The translations under genes and the position numbers were made by a program. The notes under the pieces are model-generated. The model did no database searches. It was not told the DNA's origin and saw nothing but the letters and a program-made list of their open reading frames with translations. This document shows positions 8,891 through 18,075 of a stretch of DNA of 48,265 nt, in pieces. Numbering within the stretch: position 1 is the stretch's first letter; each line of letters begins with the position of its first letter. The DNA is from Acidimicrobiaceae bacterium (lineage in GTDB: Bacteria; Actinomycetota; Acidimicrobiia; Acidimicrobiales; RAAP-2), in assembly GCA_003160115.1 (NCBI GenBank), contig PLQL01000024.1, positions 1 to 48,265 of the forward strand. The letters are read 5' to 3'.

Positions 8891-10465
8891 TCAAGGGTAG
8901 TGGTCGGGCAGGTCGTTCAAATACAACACCCCGTCCCCGCGAACCAGGGTCGTACGAACCCACGCCACCGCTTGCTCTCGAGTGTCGAAGCGCTCAACGA
9001 TACTGGCATAACCACGCGTCAGCGCCTTCGCGTTGGTGCGGCCCACCACCGCCAAGTCGGCGCCCGCGGCTCGGATCTCGCGAGCGAGCGAGTCGTTCTC
9101 GTCGAACTGGGTGACCCCGAGTTCGATCAGTCCCGGGGTCACGACGACGCGCCGTCCGGGTACTCGAAGGTCGCTCAACAATGAGATCGCGGCTCGAGCG
9201 CTGGCCGGATTCGCGTTGAACGTGTCGTCGATGACCGTCACGCCCGAGGGCGCCGTCGCCACGTTCGACCGATTGGCGACCGGAACGACGCGAGCCAATC
9301 CGGCGACGATGTTTTCGAAGCTCGCCCCGACTTCGAGCGCCGCGGCGATCGCGCAGGCCAGATTCGTTGGTTGAAGACCGCCCACTTGTTCGAGCGAACC
9401 CACGTCCTGGTCCTCGACGCTGACCTGCCATCGACCGTCGCGGTCGAACACGCGCACCGACGCCGTCGGCGTCGAGGAGCCCGCCGTGCGTACCTTCTTA
9501 CCTTGCTCCTCGAGTCGAATCACCCAACCGGCCAGTCGCTCGTCGTCGACGTTAAGAACCACGCACCTCGCCGATTCGGTGATCTCGTACTTGGCCTGCT
9601 CGACAACGTCCAGATTCTTCATGCGCTCCAGGTGCACCGGACCGATTGCGGTCACCACCGCGATCGTTGGAGGACACCAAGAGCACAGTTCGGCAATCTC
9701 GCCCGGACCGTACGTCCCCATCTCGGCGATGAAGACCCTGGTGTCGTCGGCGAGCGTCTCATTGATGGCGCGGCTAAGCCCCGCTCGATTGTTGAAGCTA
9801 CGCGGTGAGGACACCACGCCGTCTAGAGCACTGAGCAAGGCGGCCAGGTGATGTTTGGTCGAGGTCTTGCCATAGGATCCCGTGATCCCCACGATGAGTG
9901 GTCGGACCCTATTGAGCCGCGCGACCGCCAGATCGACGTATTTTTGGGCGAGCCGACGTTCGTAGGGAGCGAGCAGTAGCGCGGTCGCACTGAGCAGTGC
10001 GGGCACGAGCCACACCACGAGGGCGCCGAGGATCCACGGACGCGCGCTCGCCAGGCCCGCTCCTACGATGAGTACCGCGAGCACGGTCGAGATCACGGCG
10101 ACGGTCTTCAGTCGCCGCGTCCAGACGAGGGCGCCCGTTCGGCCCTTTAACGAGAGCCCCCGGGGCGCGAAGAGCCCGAAGGCAATCGTGACGCCGGCGG
10201 CCCAACGATCAAGGTCGAGCGCCAACGTGACGACGAGCGCCACGAGCAGGACGTGCGTCAGCGTGATCGGGCGAAAGCGCCAGTACCTCGCCCACCTGGT
10301 TGAAGCGACCGCGGGGTTCGACCACCGAAAGCGAAACCGGAACATCGACGAAGCGTCGTAGTGCTCGCGCTGGAGTACGCGCAGCCAACGCAGCCCCTGA
10401 CAGACGTACGCCGCCGCCAACCCCAGGCCGAGCAGCGCGTCCAGCGCGACAGTGTCGCCGCTCAC
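8891..10465 (-). CDS. Mur ligase family protein, MurF-like, with N-terminal multi-TM domain
   Basis: GITGSYGKTSTKHHLAALL, SFNNRAGLSRAINETL, IAEMGTYGPGEIAELCSWCPPTIAVVTAIGPVHLERM, VIDDTFNANPASARAAISLL; about 160 aa hydrophobic N-terminus (e.g. THVLLVALVVTLALDL, TVAVISTVLAVLIVGAGLA, LGALVVWLVPALLSATALLLA). Confidence 0.88.
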   Translation of the reverse strand: MSGDTVALDALLGLGLAAAYVCQGLRWLRVLQREHYDASSMFRFRFRWSNPAVASTRWARYWRFRPITLTHVLLVALVVTLALDLDRWAAGVTIAFGLFAPRGLSLKGRTGALVWTRRLKTVAVISTVLAVLIVGAGLASARPWILGALVVWLVPALLSATALLLAPYERRLAQKYVDLAVARLNRVRPLIVGITGSYGKTSTKHHLAALLSALDGVVSSPRSFNNRAGLSRAINETLADDTRVFIAEMGTYGPGEIAELCSWCPPTIAVVTAIGPVHLERMKNLDVVEQAKYEITESARCVVLNVDDERLAGWVIRLEEQGKKVRTAGSSTPTASVRVFDRDGRWQVSVEDQDVGSLEQVGGLQPTNLACAIAAALEVGASFENIVAGLARVVPVANRSNVATAPSGVTVIDDTFNANPASARAAISLLSDLRVPGRRVVVTPGLIELGVTQFDENDSLAREIRAAGADLAVVGRTNAKALTRGYASIVERFDTREQAVAWVRTTLVRGDGVLYLNDLPDHYP

Positions 10466-11211
10466 GCCAGGGCCTCGAGCACCGTTTGAACGAGGTCGCT
10501 CGGCGCCTCCAGCGGCACCAAGTGACCAACCTCGTCAAGGACTCGAAGTGAATGAGGGCTCTTGATGAAGACACCAGCCTTCTTGGCGACCTCGACGGGG
10601 ACCTCATGGTCGTCTTGGCCCCACACCATATATATAGGGGCTTGCACTCGCGCGAGTTCCGACTCGTAGCTCTCGTTGACCATCATGACGAAGACGTCGC
10701 GCATGATGCCCGAGGCGTTGCGATAGTCCGAGGAGCCGTGGCGGCGTCGAGCCGATTCCATCTTTTGGGGGCTGACGAGGCCCTTGGAGTGCATGGACCT
10801 GGTTAAGCGGTATCGAAGCGGCGACTTGCTGGACACCTCGCGGCGCACGAGCGGCGAACCCGTTATCACGAGGGATTTCACCAGTTCGGGATTCGTGGCG
10901 GCGATGACGGTCGCGATGCAACCGCCGCGCGAGTGTCCCACCAGGACCAAAGGCTCATCGGCGATCTCTCGAAGGACCGGCACGATCATCTGTGCGTAAC
11001 TCCTCGCTCCCCCGGCGACCGTTGGAGCGGGTGAGGAACCGAATCCCGGCAGATCCAGGGCGACCGAACTGGTGCCCAGCGCAGCGAGGCCAATGGCGCT
11101 GGAGGCGAAATCGTGGCCCTGGCGGGCCCAGCCGTGCAGCCACACCACGCGGTAGGGGCTCTGCCCGTAAGGTTCACCGAAGACTCTCCCGTCCCCGTAA
11201 GCACTCAACAT
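10462..11211 (-). CDS. Alpha/beta hydrolase
   Basis: VVWLHGWARQGHDFA, LVLVGHSRGGCIATVIA nucleophile elbow, VWGQDDHEVPVEVA, DEVGHLVPLEAPSDL. Confidence 0.85.
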   Translation of the reverse strand: MLSAYGDGRVFGEPYGQSPYRVVWLHGWARQGHDFASSAIGLAALGTSSVALDLPGFGSSPAPTVAGGARSYAQMIVPVLREIADEPLVLVGHSRGGCIATVIAATNPELVKSLVITGSPLVRREVSSKSPLRYRLTRSMHSKGLVSPQKMESARRRHGSSDYRNASGIMRDVFVMMVNESYESELARVQAPIYMVWGQDDHEVPVEVAKKAGVFIKSPHSLRVLDEVGHLVPLEAPSDLVQTVLEALA

Positions 11212-11283
11212 GCCTTTCAGGTTACTGACATGACCACCTCAACCAGGGCCACGTCACGCCGTACCGGTAGCGTCTGGATATCT

Positions 11284-12906
11284 ATGAGTGACCAGACGGA
11301 CTTCACTGACGCCCTGCTCGTCGGCCTCACGCCCGAACAGCGTGAGGCAGTCATGTCGCCCGCCCGAAGACTGTTGGTGCGCGCCACTGCGGGTTCGGGA
11401 AAGACTCACGTGCTCACCCTGCGAATCCAACGCAGGATCAGTGAAAAGCAGGTGGAACCCGATCAGGTGCTCGCTATGACCTTCACGAGAAAAGCGGGCG
11501 ACGAACTGCGACGTCGTCTCTTGCGCGCCGATATCCGTGACATTCGCGCCGGAACCTTTCACCGCGCCGCCCTGACCCTCGTGAACCAGTACCGCGAGGA
11601 CCACCACCTCAAGGCGCTCGTCATCGAACCCAACCGTCGCAAACTCGTCGCCGCGCTGGCGCTTCAGTTGCGAGAAACCGGGGACGTGCGACTAGAGGAC
11701 TGGCAGTTACCGCGACTCGAGCAGGAGATTGGCTGGGCCTTGAGTCAAGGCTTCAATGGCGCTCTGTACTCGAAGAACGCGCGCAAGTCGCGACGCGACG
11801 CCCCCCTGCCACCCTCGCAGTTCGCCGATGTTCTGGATCGTTACGTCGGCCTCTGTCATAGCCGTGGTGTTCTGGACTTCGACCTCCTGCTGAGCGAGGC
11901 CATCGCCCTCTTACGCGACGAACCCAACGTCCTCGCGTCTTTTCGTCATCGGAACCGCTCGATCTACGTCGACGAAGCCCAGGACATGAATCCACTCCAG
12001 TTCATGATGCTGCGCGCGATGGCGGGCGACGATCCTGACTTGTTCTGCGTCGGGGACCCGAATCAGTCCATCTACGGTTTCAACGGCGCGAACCCCCAGC
12101 TCATGGTCGAGATCGTTCGCACTTGGCCCGACACGGTCATACTCGACCTCACCCGCAACCATCGCTCGACCGCCAACATCATCGCCGTCGCCAATACGCT
12201 GCTAGAACAAGGTGCGCAGGGCATCACGCCCGCCAAGGAAGACGGCGACGTGCCGATGGTGCGCGACTACAGCACCGACGAGCAGGAGGCCGAGCACGTG
12301 ACCGCCTGGCTCGGGGCCAAGCACCAGCCCGGTTGCCCGTGGCGCTCGATGGCGGTTCTTGCGCGTACCAACGCCCAACTCGAACTCGTGGCGGGCTACC
12401 TTGACGCGCACGACATTCCCTACGAGCGACGTGGTCTCGAACACTCGCCGGCCTCCGACCTGCTCGCGACACCCGAGACCTGGACCAGGCGCCTCGACGA
12501 CGACCAACGTGACGCGGTCGCACTCTCGACGATTCACCGAGCGAAGGGGCTCGAATTCCAGTGCGTCGCCGCAATTGGCTGGGCCGAAGGCCAACTACCC
12601 AATTACAACGCGACCGCGCCCCACGAGATCGCCGAGGAGCAACGCCTGGCTTACGTCGCGCTCAGCCGGGCCGAAGACGCCCTGTTAATCACGTGGAGCC
12701 GTGGCCGCAACGACCCTCGCTTTCCGGACCGTGCCCCGTCGCGTTTTCTCGCACCGATCGAGACGGTCATTCGTGAGATCGAACAACGTAACGCCCCGCT
12801 CACCGGCGAGGCCCGCAAGGCCCGGTTGGCGGCGATTCGACGCGAACTAGAGCAAGCGCAGCCGGAACTAACGTTGCCCTCGAATGGAAAATCCAAAGCT
12901 CCGTAG
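11284..12906 (+). CDS. UvrD/PcrA-family superfamily 1A DNA helicase (compact)
   Basis: ATAGSGKT, TFTRKAGDELRRRL, YVDEAQDMNPLQ, GDPNQSIYGFNGA, LTRNHRST, LSTIHRAKGLEF, EEQRLAYVALSRAEDALLITW. ATG at 11284 chosen over the longer ORF start. Confidence 0.9.
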   Translation: MSDQTDFTDALLVGLTPEQREAVMSPARRLLVRATAGSGKTHVLTLRIQRRISEKQVEPDQVLAMTFTRKAGDELRRRLLRADIRDIRAGTFHRAALTLVNQYREDHHLKALVIEPNRRKLVAALALQLRETGDVRLEDWQLPRLEQEIGWALSQGFNGALYSKNARKSRRDAPLPPSQFADVLDRYVGLCHSRGVLDFDLLLSEAIALLRDEPNVLASFRHRNRSIYVDEAQDMNPLQFMMLRAMAGDDPDLFCVGDPNQSIYGFNGANPQLMVEIVRTWPDTVILDLTRNHRSTANIIAVANTLLEQGAQGITPAKEDGDVPMVRDYSTDEQEAEHVTAWLGAKHQPGCPWRSMAVLARTNAQLELVAGYLDAHDIPYERRGLEHSPASDLLATPETWTRRLDDDQRDAVALSTIHRAKGLEFQCVAAIGWAEGQLPNYNATAPHEIAEEQRLAYVALSRAEDALLITWSRGRNDPRFPDRAPSRFLAPIETVIREIEQRNAPLTGEARKARLAAIRRELEQAQPELTLPSNGKSKAP

Positions 12907-14278
12907 CGAGATCCTCGCCATCCTCGACGCTAACGCCGTCACCTTCGCCGGTCACCATCATCCTGACGATCTGCATGACGAGAGTCTTCACGCGGACCAC
13001 GTGGAGCCGTTTGCGGTCGTGCGCCCTTCGAACACCCGCCAAGTCAGCGAACTCGCCGCACTCGCCAGTCGCCACGGCGTACCCATCACTCCCCGTGGAT
13101 CGGGTACCGGACTCTCCGGAGCGGCGACGCCTGTTCGCGGCGGTATTGTGCTCAGTTTTTCGAGGATGAATCAATTACTCGACCTCGACGTCAACGACCA
13201 CGTCGCGGTGGTCCAACCCGGCCTGACGCTTCGCGAACTGAATGAGGAGCTGGCGCCAAGCGGCCTTCGCTATCCGGTGTACCCGGGCGAAATCTCCGGA
13301 TCGATCGGGGGCAACGTCAACACCAACGCCGGCGGGATGAGGGCGGTGCGACACGGTGTGACCCGCCAGCACGTGCTGGGTCTCGAACTGGTGTTGATCG
13401 ACGGCACCATCGTGCGCACGGGGGCCAAGGTCATGAAGTCCTCGTCGGGCTACGACCTCACCCAATTGGTGGTCGGCAGCGAGGGCACCCTGGCGCTCGT
13501 GACCGAGGTCACCCTGCGCCTTTCCCCGCAGTTGGCCCACGCGGCCACGATCCTCGTCCCCTTTCGCGACCTCGAGAACGTCACGCGAGTCGTGCCGAGC
13601 ATCGTGGCCTCGGGTCTGGAACCCTCGATACTCGAATACCTCAACGTGCTCACGATGTCGGCCATCACCAACGCGGCGTCCCTCGAGCTCGGTGTCGCGA
13701 AAGAAGTCGCCGAGCAGACGGCCGCCTACCTGATCATCATGCTCGAAACCCGATCGAGCGAACAGCTCGATCACGACATCGCGGCACTCGCCGAACTCGT
13801 CGAGAAGGCCGAGGCGCTCGACGTGTACATCTTGTCGCCAAGCGCCGGTCTTCAATTGATCGAAGCTCGCGAACGCGTCTTTTGGGTCGCCAAGGCCTCT
13901 GGCGCCAATGAGATCATCGACGTCGTCGTACCTCGGTCGAGCGTTTCGTCCTTCCTCAATGGGGCCGACGTGATCGCCGAACGTCATGGTGCTTTCATTT
14001 CTGGCTGTGGTCACGTGGGCGACGGTAATGTCCACCTGTCCGTCTTCTTGCCCGACGACGAGAAACGAAAGGTGTTCCTGCACGAGCTCTTCTCGTTCGG
14101 CATCGACCTGGGTGGACTCATCTCGGGCGAACACGGCATCGGACGCGATAAGCAGGCACCATTTCTCGCGCTGACCGATCCCACCTTGCTCTCACTCCAA
14201 CGCCAGATCAAGGAAGTCTTCGATCCCCGACAACTCCTGAACCCGCACCGACTGCTCGACGATCGGCCGCTGCCGTGA
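12884..14278 (+). CDS. FAD-binding oxidoreductase, GlcD-like (glycolate/D-lactate oxidase family)
   Basis: VRPSNTRQVSELAALASRHGVPITPRGSGTGLSGAATPVRGGIVLSFSRMNQ, YPGEISGSIGGNVNTNAGGMRAVRHGVTRQHVLGLELVL, SGYDLTQLVVGSEGTLALVTEVTLRL, GLISGEHGIGRDK. Confidence 0.93.
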   Translation: MENPKLRSEILAILDANAVTFAGHHHPDDLHDESLHADHVEPFAVVRPSNTRQVSELAALASRHGVPITPRGSGTGLSGAATPVRGGIVLSFSRMNQLLDLDVNDHVAVVQPGLTLRELNEELAPSGLRYPVYPGEISGSIGGNVNTNAGGMRAVRHGVTRQHVLGLELVLIDGTIVRTGAKVMKSSSGYDLTQLVVGSEGTLALVTEVTLRLSPQLAHAATILVPFRDLENVTRVVPSIVASGLEPSILEYLNVLTMSAITNAASLELGVAKEVAEQTAAYLIIMLETRSSEQLDHDIAALAELVEKAEALDVYILSPSAGLQLIEARERVFWVAKASGANEIIDVVVPRSSVSSFLNGADVIAERHGAFISGCGHVGDGNVHLSVFLPDDEKRKVFLHELFSFGIDLGGLISGEHGIGRDKQAPFLALTDPTLLSLQRQIKEVFDPRQLLNPHRLLDDRPLP

Positions 14279-15828
14279 ACGGCGCCCACGCCTTGCTCGC
14301 GACACTCGACGCCAACAACGTCACCACGTGCTTCGCGAACCCCGGGACGTCCGAGTTGCACTTCGTCGCGGGCCTCGACGACGCCCCCACGATGAAGGCC
14401 ATCCTCTGTCTCTTCGAAGGTGTCGCGACCGGTGCGGCCGACGGCTACGCCCGCGTCACGGGGCGACCGGCCTGCACGTTGCTGCACCTAGGACCTGGTC
14501 TCGCCAACGGATGGGCCAATCTGCACAACGCCCGACGTGCGCACGTGCCATTGCTCAACATCGTGGGCGATCACGCCACGTATCACTCACAGTTCGACGC
14601 GCCGTTGCAAAGTGACATCGGGGCCATCGCCTCGGCGCTCGAGGGTTGGCAACGGCGCACACTTTCGCCCGACGACGTCGCGCGCGACACCGCTGACGCC
14701 ATCACCGCCGCCTATGGTCCCCCCGGCCAGGTCGCCACCCTCATCGTGCCCGCCGACGTGACCTGGGGCGAGGCTGACACGCCCGCCACCTGGCCGAAGG
14801 CGGCGCGGGCGAAGCTACACGAGATTCGAGACGCGGACCTCGCCGCGGCCACGCGCGCACTTCGCACGAAACGCAGCGCGATCTTGCTTGGGGGCTCGGC
14901 CCTGGACGCCGAACAACTCGCGCTCGCCGATCGCGTCACCCAGTCGACGGGAGCGCGTCTGTTGATGGAGACGTTTCCCGCAATCGTCGAGCGAGGTGAG
15001 GGCCTCGCAGATCCTGAGCGTCTCATCTACTTGAGCGAGTTCGCCATTGCACAACTGAAGGACGTCGAAGCAATCGTGCTGATCGGCGCGATAGAACCGG
15101 TCGGTTTCTTCGCCTACCCCGACGTGTCGAGCCGTCTGCTGAATCCTGGGACCAGTGTGATCAGCCTGGCGACGCCAGGTGCCGACACCAAAACCGCGCT
15201 ACTCGAACTGGCGAAGGAGTTGAACGCCTCGATGACCGAGGTGGTGAAGGGTGAGCAAGTGGGCACCCCCACCGGTGCGCTCACGACGCAGAGCTTCGCC
15301 GCCGCGGTGGGTGCGACAATGTTCGAGGGGCTCATCGTCGCCGAGGAGGCGATCACGAGTGGCGTCCATCTCTTTGGCGCCACCCAACACGGACCTCGCC
15401 ACCGTTGGATGACCCTCACGGGGGGTTCCATTGGTTACGGACTTCCCGTGGCACTGGGCGCCGCGGTCGCGAGCGGTAGTCGTGTTCTGTGCTTGGAAGC
15501 CGACGGCTCGATGATGTACACACCCCAAGCGCTTTGGACGATGGCCCGCGAATCACTCGACGTCACTGTGGTCGCCCTGAGCAACCGTAGTTACGCCATC
15601 CTCAACCTCGAGCGCCAGCGCGTCGGGGCTTCGGAGCAAGGCTCCGCGAGCCAGCGACTGCTCGAACTCGACGATCCGACGTTGGACCTCTGCGCGATCG
15701 CGACCGGACTCGGCGTCCCGTCGGTGCGGGTCACGAACGCCGATGAACTCGTCCAGGCCCTTCGTCGTTCGTACTTCACGCCGGGACCGATGTTCATCGA
15801 GGCCGTCTTGCCCAAGGGTCTCAGCTAG
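14275..15828 (+). CDS. Thiamine diphosphate-dependent enzyme, acetolactate synthase large subunit / benzoylformate decarboxylase-like
   Basis: GTG start overlapping upstream stop (GTGA); NPGTSELHFVAGL, EGVATGAADGYARVTGRPACTLLHLGPGLANGWANLHNARRAHVPLLNIVGDHA, ThDP motif EADGSMMYTPQALWTMARESLDVTVVALSNRSYAIL. Confidence 0.88.
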   Translation: MNGAHALLATLDANNVTTCFANPGTSELHFVAGLDDAPTMKAILCLFEGVATGAADGYARVTGRPACTLLHLGPGLANGWANLHNARRAHVPLLNIVGDHATYHSQFDAPLQSDIGAIASALEGWQRRTLSPDDVARDTADAITAAYGPPGQVATLIVPADVTWGEADTPATWPKAARAKLHEIRDADLAAATRALRTKRSAILLGGSALDAEQLALADRVTQSTGARLLMETFPAIVERGEGLADPERLIYLSEFAIAQLKDVEAIVLIGAIEPVGFFAYPDVSSRLLNPGTSVISLATPGADTKTALLELAKELNASMTEVVKGEQVGTPTGALTTQSFAAAVGATMFEGLIVAEEAITSGVHLFGATQHGPRHRWMTLTGGSIGYGLPVALGAAVASGSRVLCLEADGSMMYTPQALWTMARESLDVTVVALSNRSYAILNLERQRVGASEQGSASQRLLELDDPTLDLCAIATGLGVPSVRVTNADELVQALRRSYFTPGPMFIEAVLPKGLS

Positions 15829-16586
15829 GCGCCGAACTCCGCGACCACGGGCGCGTGGTCCGACGGCTTCTCACCCTTGCGCGCCTCGCGGTCCACGTAG
15901 CTCGCGGTCGCTTTGCGGCACAGGCCCTCATCCACGTAGAGCATGTCGATACGAAGGCCCCAACCGCGATGGAACGAACCACTGCGATAGTCCCACCAGG
16001 TGAAGCACGGATCGTCGGGATTGAGATGGCGCGTGAGATCGACGAGTCCCGTTGCTTCGATCGCGCGAAGCGCGGCGCGTTCAGGTTCGCTGGTGTGCGT
16101 CGTTCCCACGAAGAGGCTCGGGTCGTAACAGTCGAAGTCCGTCGGCGCGACGTTGAAGTCGCCGCCGACGACCACCGGCTGAGCCCTGTCGCGTTCGACG
16201 AGGACCTGGGCCAGTTTGGCGAGCCACTCGAGCTTGTACGCGTAATGGGGATCATCGAGCGCCCGTCCGTTGGGCACGTAGCACGAATACACGCGGATGT
16301 CACCACACGTCGCACCAATGAATCGCGCCTCGGGGTCGTCGTCGCCGAAGCCGCGTCGTACATCCTCGATCCCGACCTTCGAGAAGATCGCGACGCCGTT
16401 CCACTGACCTTGTCCATAGTGGACGGACTCGTAACCAAGCGCGGCCAGCGGCGCGAACGGAAACTTCTCGTCGGACTGCTTGGTCTCTTGAATGAGCACG
16501 ACGTCGGGAGCATGTTCGAGGAGCCACGACTCCACCCGTGCCCACCGGGCCGTCAAGGAGTTGACGTTCCAGGTGGCGATTTTCAT
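15825..16586 (-). CDS. xthA: Exodeoxyribonuclease III
   Basis: MKIATWNVNSLTARWARVESWLLEHAPDVVLIQETKQSDEKFP...VVVGGDFNVAPTDFD...FTWWDYRSGSFHRGWGLRIDML...KPSDHAPVVAEF. Start at 16586 overlaps the fabZ stop (ATGA). Confidence 0.95.
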   Translation of the reverse strand: MKIATWNVNSLTARWARVESWLLEHAPDVVLIQETKQSDEKFPFAPLAALGYESVHYGQGQWNGVAIFSKVGIEDVRRGFGDDDPEARFIGATCGDIRVYSCYVPNGRALDDPHYAYKLEWLAKLAQVLVERDRAQPVVVGGDFNVAPTDFDCYDPSLFVGTTHTSEPERAALRAIEATGLVDLTRHLNPDDPCFTWWDYRSGSFHRGWGLRIDMLYVDEGLCRKATASYVDREARKGEKPSDHAPVVAEFGA

Positions 16587-17017
16587 GTCGCGTCGGCGAT
16601 TACGAACAATAGGTCTGCCTCGACCGCCAACTGTCCTTGGACGCTCGCGCGGCCGTGACCCTTTCCACCACGCGCAGACAGCCGCGTCATCTCGCACTCG
16701 AGCAGCACGGTATCGCCGGGAACGACCTGACGGCGAAAACGTGCGGACTCGACACCACCGAAAAGCGGCAGTCGACCGGTATACCTCGGATCGGCCAACA
16801 CCGCGACGGCCCCGCACTGGGCGATCGCTTCGAGAAGCAACACGCCTGGGGTTATGGGCCGACCAGGAAAGTGGCCGGGAAAGAACCACTCGTCACCCTT
16901 GAGGGTCCATTCACCGCTCGCGCGCAGTCCCGGCTCGATACTCACCATGGCGTCGACGAGGAGGAACGGAGGGCGGTGCGGCAGCCAGTATGCCGGATCC
17001 AATGAAAGTTCGCTCAC
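16583..17017 (-). CDS. fabZ: 3-hydroxyacyl-ACP dehydratase FabZ/FabA family
   Basis: LPHRPPFLLVDAMVSIEPG...WFFPGHFPGRPITPGVLLLEAIAQCGAVAVL hotdog dehydratase signature; GTG start at 17017 overlapping the upstream stop. Confidence 0.9.
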   Translation of the reverse strand: MSELSLDPAYWLPHRPPFLLVDAMVSIEPGLRASGEWTLKGDEWFFPGHFPGRPITPGVLLLEAIAQCGAVAVLADPRYTGRLPLFGGVESARFRRQVVPGDTVLLECEMTRLSARGGKGHGRASVQGQLAVEADLLFVIADAT

Positions 17018-18075
17018 GTCAGGGCCAACTCCGCGATTCGTCGTTCGCTGTCCACGGCAACCAGTCGAAATGTCCGGTGGTCGCCACGTTTTAGAACGTC
17101 GCGTGCCCTCGCGGGCGCGGGCGTACCCAGCAACGTCGTGGGTGCGTAGCACTCCACGTACTTGGCACCACGGAGTTTCACTCGGATGACTGCGCCGTGA
17201 CTAGTGAACGCCGTGACCTCGCCCTCGATCTTTGCGCCAATCTTGTGCGAGTTCTTGAACGACGTGAAGTCGGCTTCGGGGTTGACGGGATGACGGCCAC
17301 GACGAAGCGCCACCGTCGGTTCGGCTGGTTTCTTCTGAGGCGGACTGCTCGGGGTCTTGGCGACCTTCTTGGCCGGAGCGGACGCCTTGAGCGCCGCCTT
17401 CTTGGGCGCGACGATCTTCTTCGCAGCCTTCTTCGGCGGTTCCACGTGCTTGAGCGCAGCGTCGGCGACCTTGGGCGACTTCTTGGCCGCTTTGGTCGGG
17501 ACCTTGACGGCCTTGACGACTTTCTTGGGAGCCTTGACGGCCTTGATGGGCTTGACCGGTGTCAACGTCGTGCCGATGGTCGGCGCGGCGCCCCCCGGCA
17601 AGGTCAGTGAGAGCTTCTTCACCGCGCGCGCGGACTTGGCCCCCCGCACCGGTATGCGAGGCGTGAAGACCCAGCCCACACCCTTCACGGGCTTACCGCC
17701 GATGAGTCGATTCGCGTCGAACAACCACGGATACTCCTCGTGGAACTCTTGGAACGAGTCGTTACTCAACACCACCGCGCTTATGCGCTGGGCGATCTTG
17801 AGGATGAACGCGTCGCCTCGACCTATGGCCCCCGCTGGTGGCGTCACGATCTCGCCGGCGAGTTCAGCCTCCTTGAAACGCGCCCGCTCGCTCGTGGCGA
17901 CGCGGTGCTCGAAACTCGCGTCCACGACGACGATGATCTCGGTGTGGGGGTTCTCCTCCATGAACGAGCGGACCGCCTCGTCGAGTTGCACCAGGCTCGG
18001 CACCGTGCGACCCTCGGTCGCCAAATTCGAACCATCGACAACGACGTGAAGTCGACTGCTCTTGGCCGGACTCAC
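17014..18075 (-). CDS. NYN (Zc3h12a-like) ribonuclease domain - Lys/Ala/Pro-rich linker - C-terminal S1-like RNA-binding domain
   Basis: LHVVVDGSNLATEGRTVPSLVQLDEAVRSFMEENPHTEIIVVVDASFEHRVA...GRGDAFILKIAQRISAVVLSNDSFQEFHEEYPWLFDANRLIGGKPVKGVGWVF; linker KAVKAPKKVVKAVKVPTKAAKKSPK; tail KIGAKIEGEVTAFTSHGAVIRVK. GTG start at 18075 overlaps the kgd stop. Confidence 0.85.
   Translation of the reverse strand: MSPAKSSRLHVVVDGSNLATEGRTVPSLVQLDEAVRSFMEENPHTEIIVVVDASFEHRVATSERARFKEAELAGEIVTPPAGAIGRGDAFILKIAQRISAVVLSNDSFQEFHEEYPWLFDANRLIGGKPVKGVGWVFTPRIPVRGAKSARAVKKLSLTLPGGAAPTIGTTLTPVKPIKAVKAPKKVVKAVKVPTKAAKKSPKVADAALKHVEPPKKAAKKIVAPKKAALKASAPAKKVAKTPSSPPQKKPAEPTVALRRGRHPVNPEADFTSFKNSHKIGAKIEGEVTAFTSHGAVIRVKLRGAKYVECYAPTTLLGTPAPARARDVLKRGDHRTFRLVAVDSERRIAELALT

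Noticed and set aside
13175-14134. 319-aa minus-strand ORF
   Set aside because: Antisense to the GlcD-like gene; no recognisable motifs.
17357-18049. 230-aa hydrophobic + strand ORF
   Set aside because: Antisense of the Lys/Ala-rich linker of the NYN/S1 gene.
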